Assembly (NCBI GenBank): GCA_007126865.1
Contig: SLAN01000042.1
Span: 1 to 19,790 of the forward strand
Direction of reading: 5' to 3'
From: Spirochaetales bacterium
GTDB lineage: Bacteria; Spirochaetota; Spirochaetia; DSM-27196; SKKC01
Length of the DNA stretch: 19,790 nucleotides
In this document: piece after piece, positions 7,074 through 14,345 of the stretch
Numbering within the stretch: position 1 is the stretch's first letter
Layout of the letters: each line of letters starts with the position of its first letter
Notes under the pieces: model-generated
What the model saw: only the letters and a program-made list of their open reading frames with translations
Database searches by the model: none
What the model was told of the DNA's origin: nothing
Translations under genes and position numbers: made by a program

Positions 7074-7957
7074 CCGCAGACAAATCTAAATCGGAACCTA
7101 CCGGACTCGAACGACCCCACTGCCAGAAGTCGTCGTTCGTCGCTGAATACGGCGACAGGCTCGCCATCCGCGGGGTCGGCGCCGTCCTCGAAGCGGATGC
7201 CGGTGCGCATCAATAATCCACCGTTTCGTATCGTCTTCGCAACGTCGGGATCGACAATGGCTCGAGAGAACCGGGAGAGCCGTGACAGGAAATCATATGC
7301 CGACAACAGGTGGTCGCTACCGAGTCCATCTCCTCCCGAGGTCGCCTGTTCGACGGTGAACGGACCGACAGCGGTTCGGCGAAGTGCGACGACGTGCGCG
7401 ACCGAACCACATTCTCGGCCGAGATCGCGGGCGATCGCACGAATATACGTGCCTGAGGACACCTGAATACGTGTGGAGAGATCCGGAGGGGTCCAATCCA
7501 GGATCGTGAAATCACGAATGTGTACTGTACGTTCCGGCAATTCAACCTGCTCTCCCGCCCGCGCCCGCCGATAAGCGCGTTCGCCGTCGACATGGACGGC
7601 CGAATATGCGGGTACGGTCTGCTGTATCGTTCCCACAAAACCGCACATCGACCGCTCAATCGTCTCGCGGGAAGGTTCGGGTGCCGATGCGATAACCTCC
7701 CCTTCCGGATCGAGGGTATCGGTCTGGGTACCGAAGCGAAAGATTGCCTCGTATGTCTTGTCGAGTTGGGTAATCCAGTCGGAGAGCTTTGTGAGCCTTC
7801 CGACCAGCACGATCAATAGCCCCGACGCGAATGGATCGAGAGTTCCGCTGTGTCCGACCTTTGCCCCGCGAAATGCCCGCTTTGCAGCACCGAGAGCGCT
7901 ATGCGAGGAAATCCCCTTCGGCTTATCGAGAAGGATCGCACCATCGGCGAAGCTCAA
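7070..7957 (-). CDS. truB: tRNA pseudouridine-55 synthase
   Basis: A 295-residue enzyme that isomerises U55 in the T-loop of tRNAs. The N-terminal motif GAILLDKPKGISSHS and the catalytic motif GHSGTLDPFASGLL (Asp at about residue 41) are diagnostic. Further family motifs are KTYEAIFRFGTQTDTLDPEG, PAYSAVHVDGERAYRRAR and SSGTYIRAIARDLG. The C-terminal 60 residues would form the small PUA-like RNA-binding domain. The start is TTG and overlaps the rbfA stop as TTGA, with GGAG 8 nt upstream, so translation is probably coupled to rbfA. Its stop codon lies inside the -35 box of the rpsO promoter. Confidence 0.97.
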   Translation of the reverse strand: MSFADGAILLDKPKGISSHSALGAAKRAFRGAKVGHSGTLDPFASGLLIVLVGRLTKLSDWITQLDKTYEAIFRFGTQTDTLDPEGEVIASAPEPSRETIERSMCGFVGTIQQTVPAYSAVHVDGERAYRRARAGEQVELPERTVHIRDFTILDWTPPDLSTRIQVSSGTYIRAIARDLGRECGSVAHVVALRRTAVGPFTVEQATSGGDGLGSDHLLSAYDFLSRLSRFSRAIVDPDVAKTIRNGGLLMRTGIRFEDGADPADGEPVAVFSDERRLLAVGSFESGRFRFRFVCG

Positions 7958-8298
7958 TCGCCACGCTCCCTCTCGATTGTCTCGATTACCCGCTGACCGT
8001 CCCGAATCGTGGTATCGACGACAAAACGCAAGCGCGGCGTTGCCTTCCAGTGAACCTTCGCCGCAATTCGCGACTGCAGGAATCCCGCCGCTGCATTCAG
8101 GCCCTTAACCGACTTCTCGAGCTCCGAACGCTCGAGATAGCCGGAAATCCGTATGGTCGCGTACCGTAAATCGCGCGAAACATCGACATCCACGACCGAA
8201 CAGAGCGAGCTTACACGCGGATCTTTAATATCGCGTCCCACGATAGCCGCGCTGACAATCTCGCCGATCAGCCGGGACGCCCTGGGAATCCTGTCCAT
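7954..8298 (-). CDS. rbfA: 30S ribosome-binding factor A
   Basis: 114 residues from the chosen start, normal for the family. RbfA is a single KH-like domain protein that binds the 30S subunit near the 16S 5' helix during late maturation and cold adaptation. Matching features are RIPRASRLIGEIVSAAI near the N terminus, the DPRV segment, the RDLRYATIRISG strand, LNAAAGFLQSRIAAKVHWKATPRLRFVVD and the short tail. Two ATGs are close together, at 8304 and 8298. I prefer 8298 because GAGG lies 7 nt before it and only 1 nt before the other; the difference is two residues. It follows infB almost without a gap and overlaps truB by 4 nt. Confidence 0.94.
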   Translation of the reverse strand: MDRIPRASRLIGEIVSAAIVGRDIKDPRVSSLCSVVDVDVSRDLRYATIRISGYLERSELEKSVKGLNAAAGFLQSRIAAKVHWKATPRLRFVVDTTIRDGQRVIETIERERGD

Positions 8299-8311
8299 AG
8301 CCATGCCTCAA

Positions 8312-10996
8312 TCAGGCTTCGCCGGTATTTCCGGTTCCCTCTTCGCGCTTTTTCGATGCAACGGTCGCGCCGAGCTTCTTCGCGATCTCCCGGACCTCGA
8401 ACACTTCGATCTCATCGCCCACTTTCAGATCGTCATACCGTTCGATGCCGATTCCGCATTCGTAGCCGCTTTCGACTTCGCGAACATCGTCCTTGAAGCG
8501 TTTGAGCGAGGTGATCTTGCCGGTGTGAATCTCCACACCCTCGCGGTAAACGTGCACGCGCGCGTTCCGCGTCACCTTGCCGCTCTTGACGTAGCAACCG
8601 GCGATATGGCCGAGCTTCGGCACCTTGAAAACCTCACGCACTTCGACTGACCCGACCGTCTCTTCCCGCAGCTCGGGTGCGAGCATTCCTTCCATCGCCT
8701 GGCGGATATCGTCGACGGCGTCGTAGATAACGCCATACTTTCTGATCTCCACCTTCTCACGCTCGGCAAGTTCGGCCGCTCGCGGTGTCGGCCGGACATG
8801 AAAACCGACGACAATCGCATTCGACGCGCTGGCAAGCATGACATCGTTTTCGTTAATCGCACCGGCGGCCGCACGAATGGCGGTAAGCCGTATTTCTTCG
8901 GTCGTCAATCCTTCGAGCGCGCTCTTCAGCGCCTCCACCGAGCCGTGCACGTCGCCCTTTATGACAACTTTCAGCTCCTGGATGTTTCCTTCCTGGATCG
9001 TGTCGTACAGGTTATCGAGCGTAATCTTCTTGACGTTCCGCGCATCCTCGAGCCTTCGCAGCTCCTGCCGCTTGTCGCCGACCTGCCGTGCGTGCTTGTC
9101 ATCGCGTGTGACCTGGAACGGATCACCCGCCTCCGGGATGCCGGTCAAACCGAGAATCTCCACCGGCATGCTCGGCGTTGCTTCATTCACGCGTTCGCCC
9201 CGGTCGTTGAACATTGCACGCACACGCCCGGGATAGACACCGGCAACGAATGCGTCGCCGACCCGCAGCGTTCCACGCTGAATGAGCACTGTGGAGACGG
9301 TGCCGCGCCCCGGATCGATCCGGGTTTCGATAATCTTTCCTTCGGCGGCACAACTATAATTCGCCCGCAGCTCGAGAACATCGGACTGGAGCGCCACGGT
9401 TTCGAGGAGCTCTATCACACCCTCGCGCTTGAGAGCCGAAACCTCGCAGAAGAGTGCGTCGCCACCCCACTCTTCCGGCATGAGACCGAGCTCGGAAAGC
9501 TGCTGTTTGACACGATCCGGATTCGCCGCCGGAAGGTCGATCTTGTTGACGGCCACGATAATCGGAACCTTCGCATCGCGTGCGTGATCGATCGCCTCGC
9601 GCGTCTGCGGCATGACTCCGTCGTCGGCGGCGACAACAAGAATGACAATGTCGGTGACATTCGCACCACGAGCTCGCATGAGCGTAAACGCCTCGTGGCC
9701 GGGTGTATCGAGGAATGTAAGCCGCCCGTGATCGGTGTCGACCTGGTACGCGCCGATATGCTGCGTGATCCCGCCGAACTCATCGCCCGCGACATCCTCA
9801 GATCGGATCGCGTCGAGAAGCTTAGTCTTCCCGTGATCGACATGTCCCATAACCGTCACGATGGCCGGCCGCGCTCCGAGGTCCTCCTCGGTGTCTTCGG
9901 CGGTTTCAATCACCGTTTCGTCGTACAGACTCACTACCTTGACCGACGAGCCGTATTCCGATGCTACGATTTCGGCCGTTTCGGCATCGATCTGCTGGTT
10001 GATGGTAACCATCATACCCATGCTCATCAGTTTGCCGATGATATCGGATGCCTTCAGGTTCAACTTCTTGGCGAGCTCGGCGACGCTAACCGATTCCATG
10101 ATTTCGACCTCTTTCGGAACCGGGTTCGTCTTCTGCTGCGTACGCTTCTTATTGTAGTAGAACTGCTTTTCGGGGGACTGATTCTTGTCGCGACGCTCGC
10201 GCCCGCCGCCCTTACCGCTCTCTTTCTTCTTCGATTTGAAGAACTTGCGCGAACCTTTCTGTTGAGCTGGTCCGGCGGGAGGTGGGCTTCCTCCGCGCGG
10301 CGGGAAGGAGCGAGGCGCACCGGGACCTCTCCGGTCACCTCCCGGTCCGCCGCCTCGCCCCGGACTCGGCGCAGGGCGACTCTCAGCCCGCTCGGCACGA
10401 GACTCAAGCTCGGATGTGGATACATGCCGCCCAGTGCTTCCTGCCCGTCGATACGGCGCAGGTGCCGGTCGCGCCGGCTGCCGACGGAAGGTACGTTTCG
10501 GCTTCGCTTCGGGAGTCTGTGTTTCTTCGGAGCTCTTTTCGGTCGATTTCGGCTCGTCTGTGCTTTCCGACTCGCTCCCCTCGGCGGGAGACACTGTCTC
10601 CTCACCCGGCTGTTCGATCCGCGCCGCTTCCTCGTTCGAGGACTGCTGCTCCTCACCCTCAACCTGACGAGGCGTCGTCGCCTCGGCCGTTTCCTCTGTC
10701 GTCGAGGTTTCCGCTGCGGCTTGCCGCTCGTCGCCGGCCGATTCCGGACGCGTCTCGTCCTTCGGCGATTCGGCGCTCTTCCTGGACTCAGTGGCAGGTT
10801 GGTCGGCGGGCGCTCGTGCAGCGCTGGTTTGACCCTGTGAGGATGACGCGGCTTTACCCTTGCGCTTTACGACTATCTTCGTCTTGCGCTTCTTCTTCTC
10901 GTCCGACTCGGACTCAGAAGCTGCCGGGCTTTCCTTACGGTGTTTGATGAGCGTTGCCTTCGGCTTCTTTTCTGGTTTTTCCTGATCTTCTGCCAT
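8312..10996 (-). CDS. infB: Translation initiation factor IF-2
   Basis: An 894-residue GTPase that delivers initiator fMet-tRNA to the ribosome. Residues 1 to about 310 are low-complexity: Lys/Glu-rich blocks, then a Pro/Gly/Arg-rich part, then a basic stretch. A short IF2_N-type domain follows ([24 protein letters not shown]). The G domain has GHVDHGKT (about residue 383), [22 protein letters not shown] (about 483) and SAL. Beyond it come the beta-barrel domains and the C-terminal fMet-tRNA-binding region ending near [17 protein letters not shown] sequence. I chose the ATG at 10996 ([11 protein letters not shown]), 6 nt after AGGGA; an extension to 11071 would run into upstream control sequence. 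The order nusA-infB-rbfA-truB is the widespread bacterial one. Confidence 0.97.
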   Translation of the reverse strand: MAEDQEKPEKKPKATLIKHRKESPAASESESDEKKKRKTKIVVKRKGKAASSSQGQTSAARAPADQPATESRKSAESPKDETRPESAGDERQAAAETSTTEETAEATTPRQVEGEEQQSSNEEAARIEQPGEETVSPAEGSESESTDEPKSTEKSSEETQTPEAKPKRTFRRQPARPAPAPYRRAGSTGRHVSTSELESRAERAESRPAPSPGRGGGPGGDRRGPGAPRSFPPRGGSPPPAGPAQQKGSRKFFKSKKKESGKGGGRERRDKNQSPEKQFYYNKKRTQQKTNPVPKEVEIMESVSVAELAKKLNLKASDIIGKLMSMGMMVTINQQIDAETAEIVASEYGSSVKVVSLYDETVIETAEDTEEDLGARPAIVTVMGHVDHGKTKLLDAIRSEDVAGDEFGGITQHIGAYQVDTDHGRLTFLDTPGHEAFTLMRARGANVTDIVILVVAADDGVMPQTREAIDHARDAKVPIIVAVNKIDLPAANPDRVKQQLSELGLMPEEWGGDALFCEVSALKREGVIELLETVALQSDVLELRANYSCAAEGKIIETRIDPGRGTVSTVLIQRGTLRVGDAFVAGVYPGRVRAMFNDRGERVNEATPSMPVEILGLTGIPEAGDPFQVTRDDKHARQVGDKRQELRRLEDARNVKKITLDNLYDTIQEGNIQELKVVIKGDVHGSVEALKSALEGLTTEEIRLTAIRAAAGAINENDVMLASASNAIVVGFHVRPTPRAAELAEREKVEIRKYGVIYDAVDDIRQAMEGMLAPELREETVGSVEVREVFKVPKLGHIAGCYVKSGKVTRNARVHVYREGVEIHTGKITSLKRFKDDVREVESGYECGIGIERYDDLKVGDEIEVFEVREIAKKLGATVASKKREEGTGNTGEA

Positions 10997-11028
10997 ATGC
11001 GTCCCTGGAGAATGCCTCCTCACGCTCC

Positions 11029-11057
11029 ATACTAACGAAATGTCTCCGGTTTGTGAA
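11029..11057 (-). promoter_or_regulatory. Possible internal promoter ahead of infB
   Basis: On the minus strand TTCACA (11057-11052) and TAGTAT (11034-11029) are 17 nt apart, matching the consensus at 5/6 and 4/6 positions. The predicted start would be about 25 nt before the infB ATG. The -35 box lies inside a perfect palindrome. It may give infB-rbfA-truB some expression independent of nusA, but the match is moderate. Confidence 0.35.
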
Positions 11058-11062
11058 ACCGG
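11046..11062 (-). other. Perfect 7-bp hairpin in the nusA-infB gap
   Basis: CCGGTTT (11046-11052) and AAACCGG (11056-11062) flank a 3-nt loop. No U-tract follows on the minus strand. A second, smaller dyad (TATCGC ... GCGATA, 11074-11094) lies closer to nusA. The pair could be an mRNA-processing or pausing site, or an operator over the weak -35 box. Confidence 0.5.
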
Positions 11063-11100
11063 TTGCGGCATCTATCGCCGATTAAACGCGATATACCGAT

Positions 11101-12801
11101 TCACTCATCTTCGTCGATGATCTCGACGTTCTCGCGAACAATCTCCTGTATGAGCTCGACATCCTCATCGCTGAGCCCCTCGATCTTCCGAAGCTCCTTC
11201 CCGGTCATGGAAAGCAGATCAACGATTACCTCTACACCCGCAGCGCTAAGCGCTTCCACGATGTGTTCCGGAACATTCGGCAGCTCGCTGATGAGCTCAA
11301 TCTCCTCTTCGGTCTCTTCTTCTTCGTCCTCTTCGGTCTCTTCTTCTTCCGAGCCGGGTTCGAGCCCCGATCCCTGCTCCGCCTCTACGGTTTCCGCTTC
11401 ACTTTCAACGGCTTCTTCGACATCTTCATCACTCGTACCGGCAGCCTGCTCCTCAACGACCTCTTCAACGCTCTCCGATTCGTCGGCAGTCTCACCTTCC
11501 TCTTCGATGATTTCGACGCTCTCGGCAATTATGCGTTTGAGCATCGAAATATCCTCGCTGCTCAGTCCCTGGATCTCGGCGAGCGCTTCATCGGAGGTGT
11601 TCACGAGCGTCTCGATCAGCTCAATGCCCTCTCGACTGAGTATGTCGACGATCCTCGGCGGGATTTCGGAGAGCTCCGCAATGCGGGTGATTTCCTCTTC
11701 GCTCTCCTCCTCTTCGCCGAAGAGCGCACTGACCGCCCGCTTGGTATCGGCTGCAATGTCCATCTCCGCGAACTGCTCTTCAGTTTTCACGTCGATATTC
11801 CAGTCGGCGAGTCGGTTTGCGAGCCGGACGTTCAGGCCCTGTTTACCAATGGCAAGACTCAGCTGGTTCTCCGGGACAACCGCGAGCGCCTGCCTTTTCG
11901 GCTCATCGAGAATAACAACCTGAAGGACCTCCGCCGGAGAGAGCGCGTTCTTGATGAATGACCGCGTGTCGACATCATACTTGAGTATGTCGATTTTCTC
12001 GCCCTCGAGCTCCCGCACGACAGCCTGAATACGGACCCCCTTCAATCCCACACATGCTCCAACCGGGTCGACATCTTCACGGTTGGAGTACACGGCAATC
12101 TTGGTGCGATAGCCCGGCTCGCGCACGATTTTGAAGATCTCGACCGTTTTATCGTACACCTCGGGCACTTCGAGTTCGAAGACACGGCGAACGAAGTCGG
12201 TGTGCGTCCGACTCAGGATGATCTGCAAACCTTGCGGACTCTTTGTCACTTCATAGATGAGCGCTTTGATCCGGTCGTTCGGACGATAGCTCTCGCGCGG
12301 ACTCTGGTAGCGCTTTGGAAGCATCCCCTCGGTCTTCCCGAGATCAACGAATATATTCCCGTTCCGCTCTCGTTGATAGTAACCGATGATCATCTCCCCT
12401 TCCTTGTCCTTGAACTCGCTATACAGCGTGTCCTTCTGGATCTCACGAAGGGTCTGTCGAGCCTTCTGCTTCGCGCTCTGAACCGCAACACGATCGAAGA
12501 CATTCGGATCGATCTCGATGAGCAGCTCGTCGCCGATCTCACAGTCCTCGGCGAGCTCGGAGGCTTCCTCGAGCGAGATCTCGGTCACCGGGTCCATAAC
12601 CTCTTCCACGATCTCCTTCTGCGCGTAGAGCGTGACATCCTGACCGTCTTCGCTGAACTGAACGACGGCGTTGTCTACACTCCCGAATTTTCGCTTGTAT
12701 GCGGCGAGAAGGAATTCCTCGATCGTTCGCATAATCAGCTCTTGGCTGATTCCCTTGTCCTGAACCAGGAGACTGATCGCCTCAGCAAGTTGAGCAGACA
12801 T
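11101..12801 (-). CDS. nusA: Transcription termination/antitermination factor NusA
   Basis: A 566-residue RNA polymerase-binding protein acting in pausing, termination and antitermination. Domains in order: N-terminal polymerase-binding domain (1 to about 130), S1 domain (about 134-200, IGYYQRERNGNIFVDLGKTEGMLP), KH1 (about 235-290, DPVGACVGLKGVRIQAVV), KH2 (about 300-365, LAIGKQGLNVRLA). The C terminus has two similar helix-hairpin-helix modules, one at about 367-428 ending QGLSSEDISMLKRIIAESVEII and one at about 504-566 ending EGLSDEDVELIQEIVRENVEII, split by an acidic linker of about 75 residues made largely of E and D. The start is the ATG at 12801 (MSAQLAEAISLLV), 4 nt after GGAG and 16 nt after rimP; the reading from 12861 adds rimP-overlapping sequence. 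Confidence 0.97.
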   Translation of the reverse strand: MSAQLAEAISLLVQDKGISQELIMRTIEEFLLAAYKRKFGSVDNAVVQFSEDGQDVTLYAQKEIVEEVMDPVTEISLEEASELAEDCEIGDELLIEIDPNVFDRVAVQSAKQKARQTLREIQKDTLYSEFKDKEGEMIIGYYQRERNGNIFVDLGKTEGMLPKRYQSPRESYRPNDRIKALIYEVTKSPQGLQIILSRTHTDFVRRVFELEVPEVYDKTVEIFKIVREPGYRTKIAVYSNREDVDPVGACVGLKGVRIQAVVRELEGEKIDILKYDVDTRSFIKNALSPAEVLQVVILDEPKRQALAVVPENQLSLAIGKQGLNVRLANRLADWNIDVKTEEQFAEMDIAADTKRAVSALFGEEEESEEEITRIAELSEIPPRIVDILSREGIELIETLVNTSDEALAEIQGLSSEDISMLKRIIAESVEIIEEEGETADESESVEEVVEEQAAGTSDEDVEEAVESEAETVEAEQGSGLEPGSEEEETEEDEEEETEEEIELISELPNVPEHIVEALSAAGVEVIVDLLSMTGKELRKIEGLSDEDVELIQEIVRENVEIIDEDE

Positions 12802-12817
12802 AGCGCTCCATGTCCTC

Positions 12818-13249
12818 CTACGTATCTTCCAGCCGAGCCGCCCGAATCTCGGGATAAGCAAGGCGTTCGTTCGTACCGTCTACATTCAGGACGATACCCT
12901 CGTCGTCGGCGGCTTCGAGCAGTCCATATTTCCACTCGTTCGCCATATCCATAACCTTCATTTTCGTTCCGACGAAGATCGGAAACTCACGATTCTCTTT
13001 CAGCTTTCGACTGATTCCCGGAGACGAGACCTCTACGTGAATGTCTCGGTGATCGGTCAACAGCTCGAGTCGGGGCACGATCGTTCGATGGACCTCCGCA
13101 CAATCGTCAATAGAGACTCCTCCGAGTCGATGAACCACTACATGAACGTGTAGCACACCACGAACACCTTGGGAACGACATTCGACCAGGGCCAGGCCGA
13201 GCCCTTCTACCACCGGCGATAGCTCTGCTGTCAGGTCGGCATCAGTCAT
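12818..13249 (-). CDS. rimP: Ribosome maturation factor RimP
   Basis: 143 residues, needed for 30S subunit assembly. The N-terminal part carries GLGLALVECRSQGVRGVLHVHVVVHRLGGVSIDDCAEVHRTIVPRLE, close to the family pattern. The middle motif DIHVEVSSPGISRKLKENREFPIFVGTKMKV is diagnostic (the family consensus is LEVSSPGLdRpLk). The C-terminal SH3-like barrel is present. I chose the ATG at 13249 (MTDADLTAEL) because AGGG lies about 7 nt before it. The longer reading from 13309 would translate the terminator hairpin (giving an unnatural RLFFLPDS) and is rejected. rimP heads the rimP-nusA-infB-rbfA-truB cluster and lies downstream of a consensus promoter and a leader terminator. Confidence 0.95.
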   Translation of the reverse strand: MTDADLTAELSPVVEGLGLALVECRSQGVRGVLHVHVVVHRLGGVSIDDCAEVHRTIVPRLELLTDHRDIHVEVSSPGISRKLKENREFPIFVGTKMKVMDMANEWKYGLLEAADDEGIVLNVDGTNERLAYPEIRAARLEDT

Positions 13250-13283
13250 ATGCTGGCCCTCATTCGGAACGAGCGAGTCGGGC

Positions 13284-13319
13284 AAAAAAAAGAGCCGGAT
13301 GCGGGGCATCGACTCTTTT
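13284..13319 (-). terminator. Intrinsic terminator in the rimP leader (possible attenuator)
   Basis: Read on the minus strand, AAAAGAGTC (13319-13311) pairs with GGCTCTTTT (13296-13288) through 9 bp with one G-U. Inside it GATGC (13310-13306) pairs with GCATC (13302-13298) around a CCC loop, with one bulged base. Eight T residues (13291-13284) end the structure. It lies after comF but also downstream of the predicted rimP promoter and 34 nt before the rimP ATG. It can therefore end read-through from mutS-comF and also attenuate rimP-nusA transcription. Confidence 0.85.
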
Positions 13320-13348
13320 CGGCGTACTTCGCTTTAGAGTTTGTCATT

Positions 13349-13378
13349 AAAATACGCAATGAACGGAGTCGTTGTCAA
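13349..13378 (-). promoter_or_regulatory. Sigma-70-type promoter for rimP-nusA-infB
   Basis: TTGACA (13378-13373) and TATTTT (13354-13349) are 18 nt apart on the minus strand: a perfect -35 box and a 4/6 -10 box. The TGA within the -35 box is the comF stop codon. The predicted start is near 13342, so the leader of about 93 nt would include the whole terminator hairpin. Confidence 0.7.
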
Positions 13379-14169
13379 TCGACTGCGAGAGTGCGAACAT
13401 AGAGCGTTCCCGCACCGGCGTTCGCCAACACCCGGGAGCACTCCTCCGCGGTTGCGCCGGTGGTATACACGTCATCTACCAGGCAGATCGACACACCGAT
13501 GAACGGCCGGCTCGATGCCTCCGAAAGCGGTCCCGTCCCCGATCGACCCGATTCGCGCATGAACCGATCAACGCAGTGGGCGTTCAGCGTGTATCGTCCG
13601 CGAACGTTTTCGGCGCGCGCCTCGCGGCCGAGTTTCTTCTGTGCACTTCCGCCGCCCGACCGCACGAGAAGCGGAGCGCTCGGAATTCCGAGTCGGTTGC
13701 TCAGGTGCCGGACCAGCACCTGCACCGGATCGAAGCCGCGACGGGCAGTCGCCTTCGTTCGCGACGGCACCGGTACGAGCATCTCTACGCGTGGTATGAG
13801 CGGTGCGAGCAGCTCCGCAGCGAGACGAACTGAGCGGCGAGCGGCGTTCACTTTGCAGGCTCGGATGAGCAGATCACCACAGTTCCGGTACTCGAACGGG
13901 CTGGCGTTATTCAGGAACGAACGCTCGATCCCGCGACACGACGTACATCTCATCCGCTCGCTGATCAACGTTCGACCGCAAAGCTCGCATCGCTCCCGGT
14001 CCTCGATTCGCGCATTGTAGAGCCGCCGCGTACACCGGCGGCAGATTCCCGCAGGTCGATGAGCCCGCCCGTACAGCGGCTCCCTACAAACCGCACACCG
14101 CCGGCCGAGCAGCGCATCCTCCACGGCCCCGGCACTCCTGACTGCGAATACACCGATTCTCGCTCGCAT
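13375..14169 (-). CDS. ComF-like double zinc-ribbon phosphoribosyltransferase
   Basis: A 264-residue protein of the ComF/GntX family. In competent bacteria ComF helps handle incoming single-stranded DNA; in many others its role is unclear. From the chosen start, the N terminus has four CxxC pairs (C25/C28, C43/C46, C61/C64, C75/C78), consistent with two zinc ribbons. It is followed by a phosphoribosyltransferase fold with VPVPSRTKATARRGFDPVQVLVRHL and the PRPP loop VDDVYTTGAT at about 231-240. I prefer the ATG at 14169 because the family begins just before the first Cys. A GTG at 14349 overlaps the mutS stop as GTGA and would add 60 basic, unconserved residues including a repeat-encoded part, so that start cannot be excluded. 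No other competence gene is visible in the window. Confidence 0.88.
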   Translation of the reverse strand: MRARIGVFAVRSAGAVEDALLGRRCAVCREPLYGRAHRPAGICRRCTRRLYNARIEDRERCELCGRTLISERMRCTSCRGIERSFLNNASPFEYRNCGDLLIRACKVNAARRSVRLAAELLAPLIPRVEMLVPVPSRTKATARRGFDPVQVLVRHLSNRLGIPSAPLLVRSGGGSAQKKLGREARAENVRGRYTLNAHCVDRFMRESGRSGTGPLSEASSRPFIGVSICLVDDVYTTGATAEECSRVLANAGAGTLYVRTLAVD

Positions 14170-14310
14170 ACACCTCGAACTCCCTTTTACAGTTATTACG
14201 AGCGTGTCTGCGCTCACGATTGACGGAGAAGAGTGGGAGACGGAGCTGCGGAGAGGTGCGTGGGGCGAAAAGACACGTACCGTGGCCCGCGGCCTTCCCG
14301 ATTTCGGCGC

Positions 14311-14342
14311 CGCTTTCGTACCCGACCGCTTTCGTACCCGAC
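14311..14342. repeat. Perfect 16-bp tandem duplication next to the mutS stop
   Basis: CGCTTTCGTACCCGAC occurs twice without a gap (14311-14326 and 14327-14342), ending 3 bases from the mutS stop codon. A 16-bp period is not a multiple of three, so the duplication shifts frame between copies if it is translated. It lies in the 176-nt stretch between mutS and the preferred comF start, where I see no convincing promoter or terminator. Confidence 0.85.
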
Positions 14343-14345
14343 CGG

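Noticed and set aside
6922..7167. Small open frames in and around the truB-rpsO gap
   Set aside because: They overlap truB or the leader, have no ribosome site and no family resemblance; the region is better explained as promoter plus leader RNA.
8798..10840. A 680-residue open frame on the plus strand opposite infB
   Set aside because: It is the complement of the conserved IF-2 coding sequence, has no ribosome site or recognisable domain, and its composition follows the codon bias of infB.
11063..11923. A Ser-rich 286-residue open frame on the plus strand opposite nusA
   Set aside because: The Ser runs are the antisense of the Glu/Asp-rich NusA C terminus; it is a compositional shadow, not a gene.
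13284..13319. The terminator acting on the plus strand
   Set aside because: On the plus strand the stem is followed by only four T, and there is no plus-strand gene ending here. The eight-T side is the minus strand.
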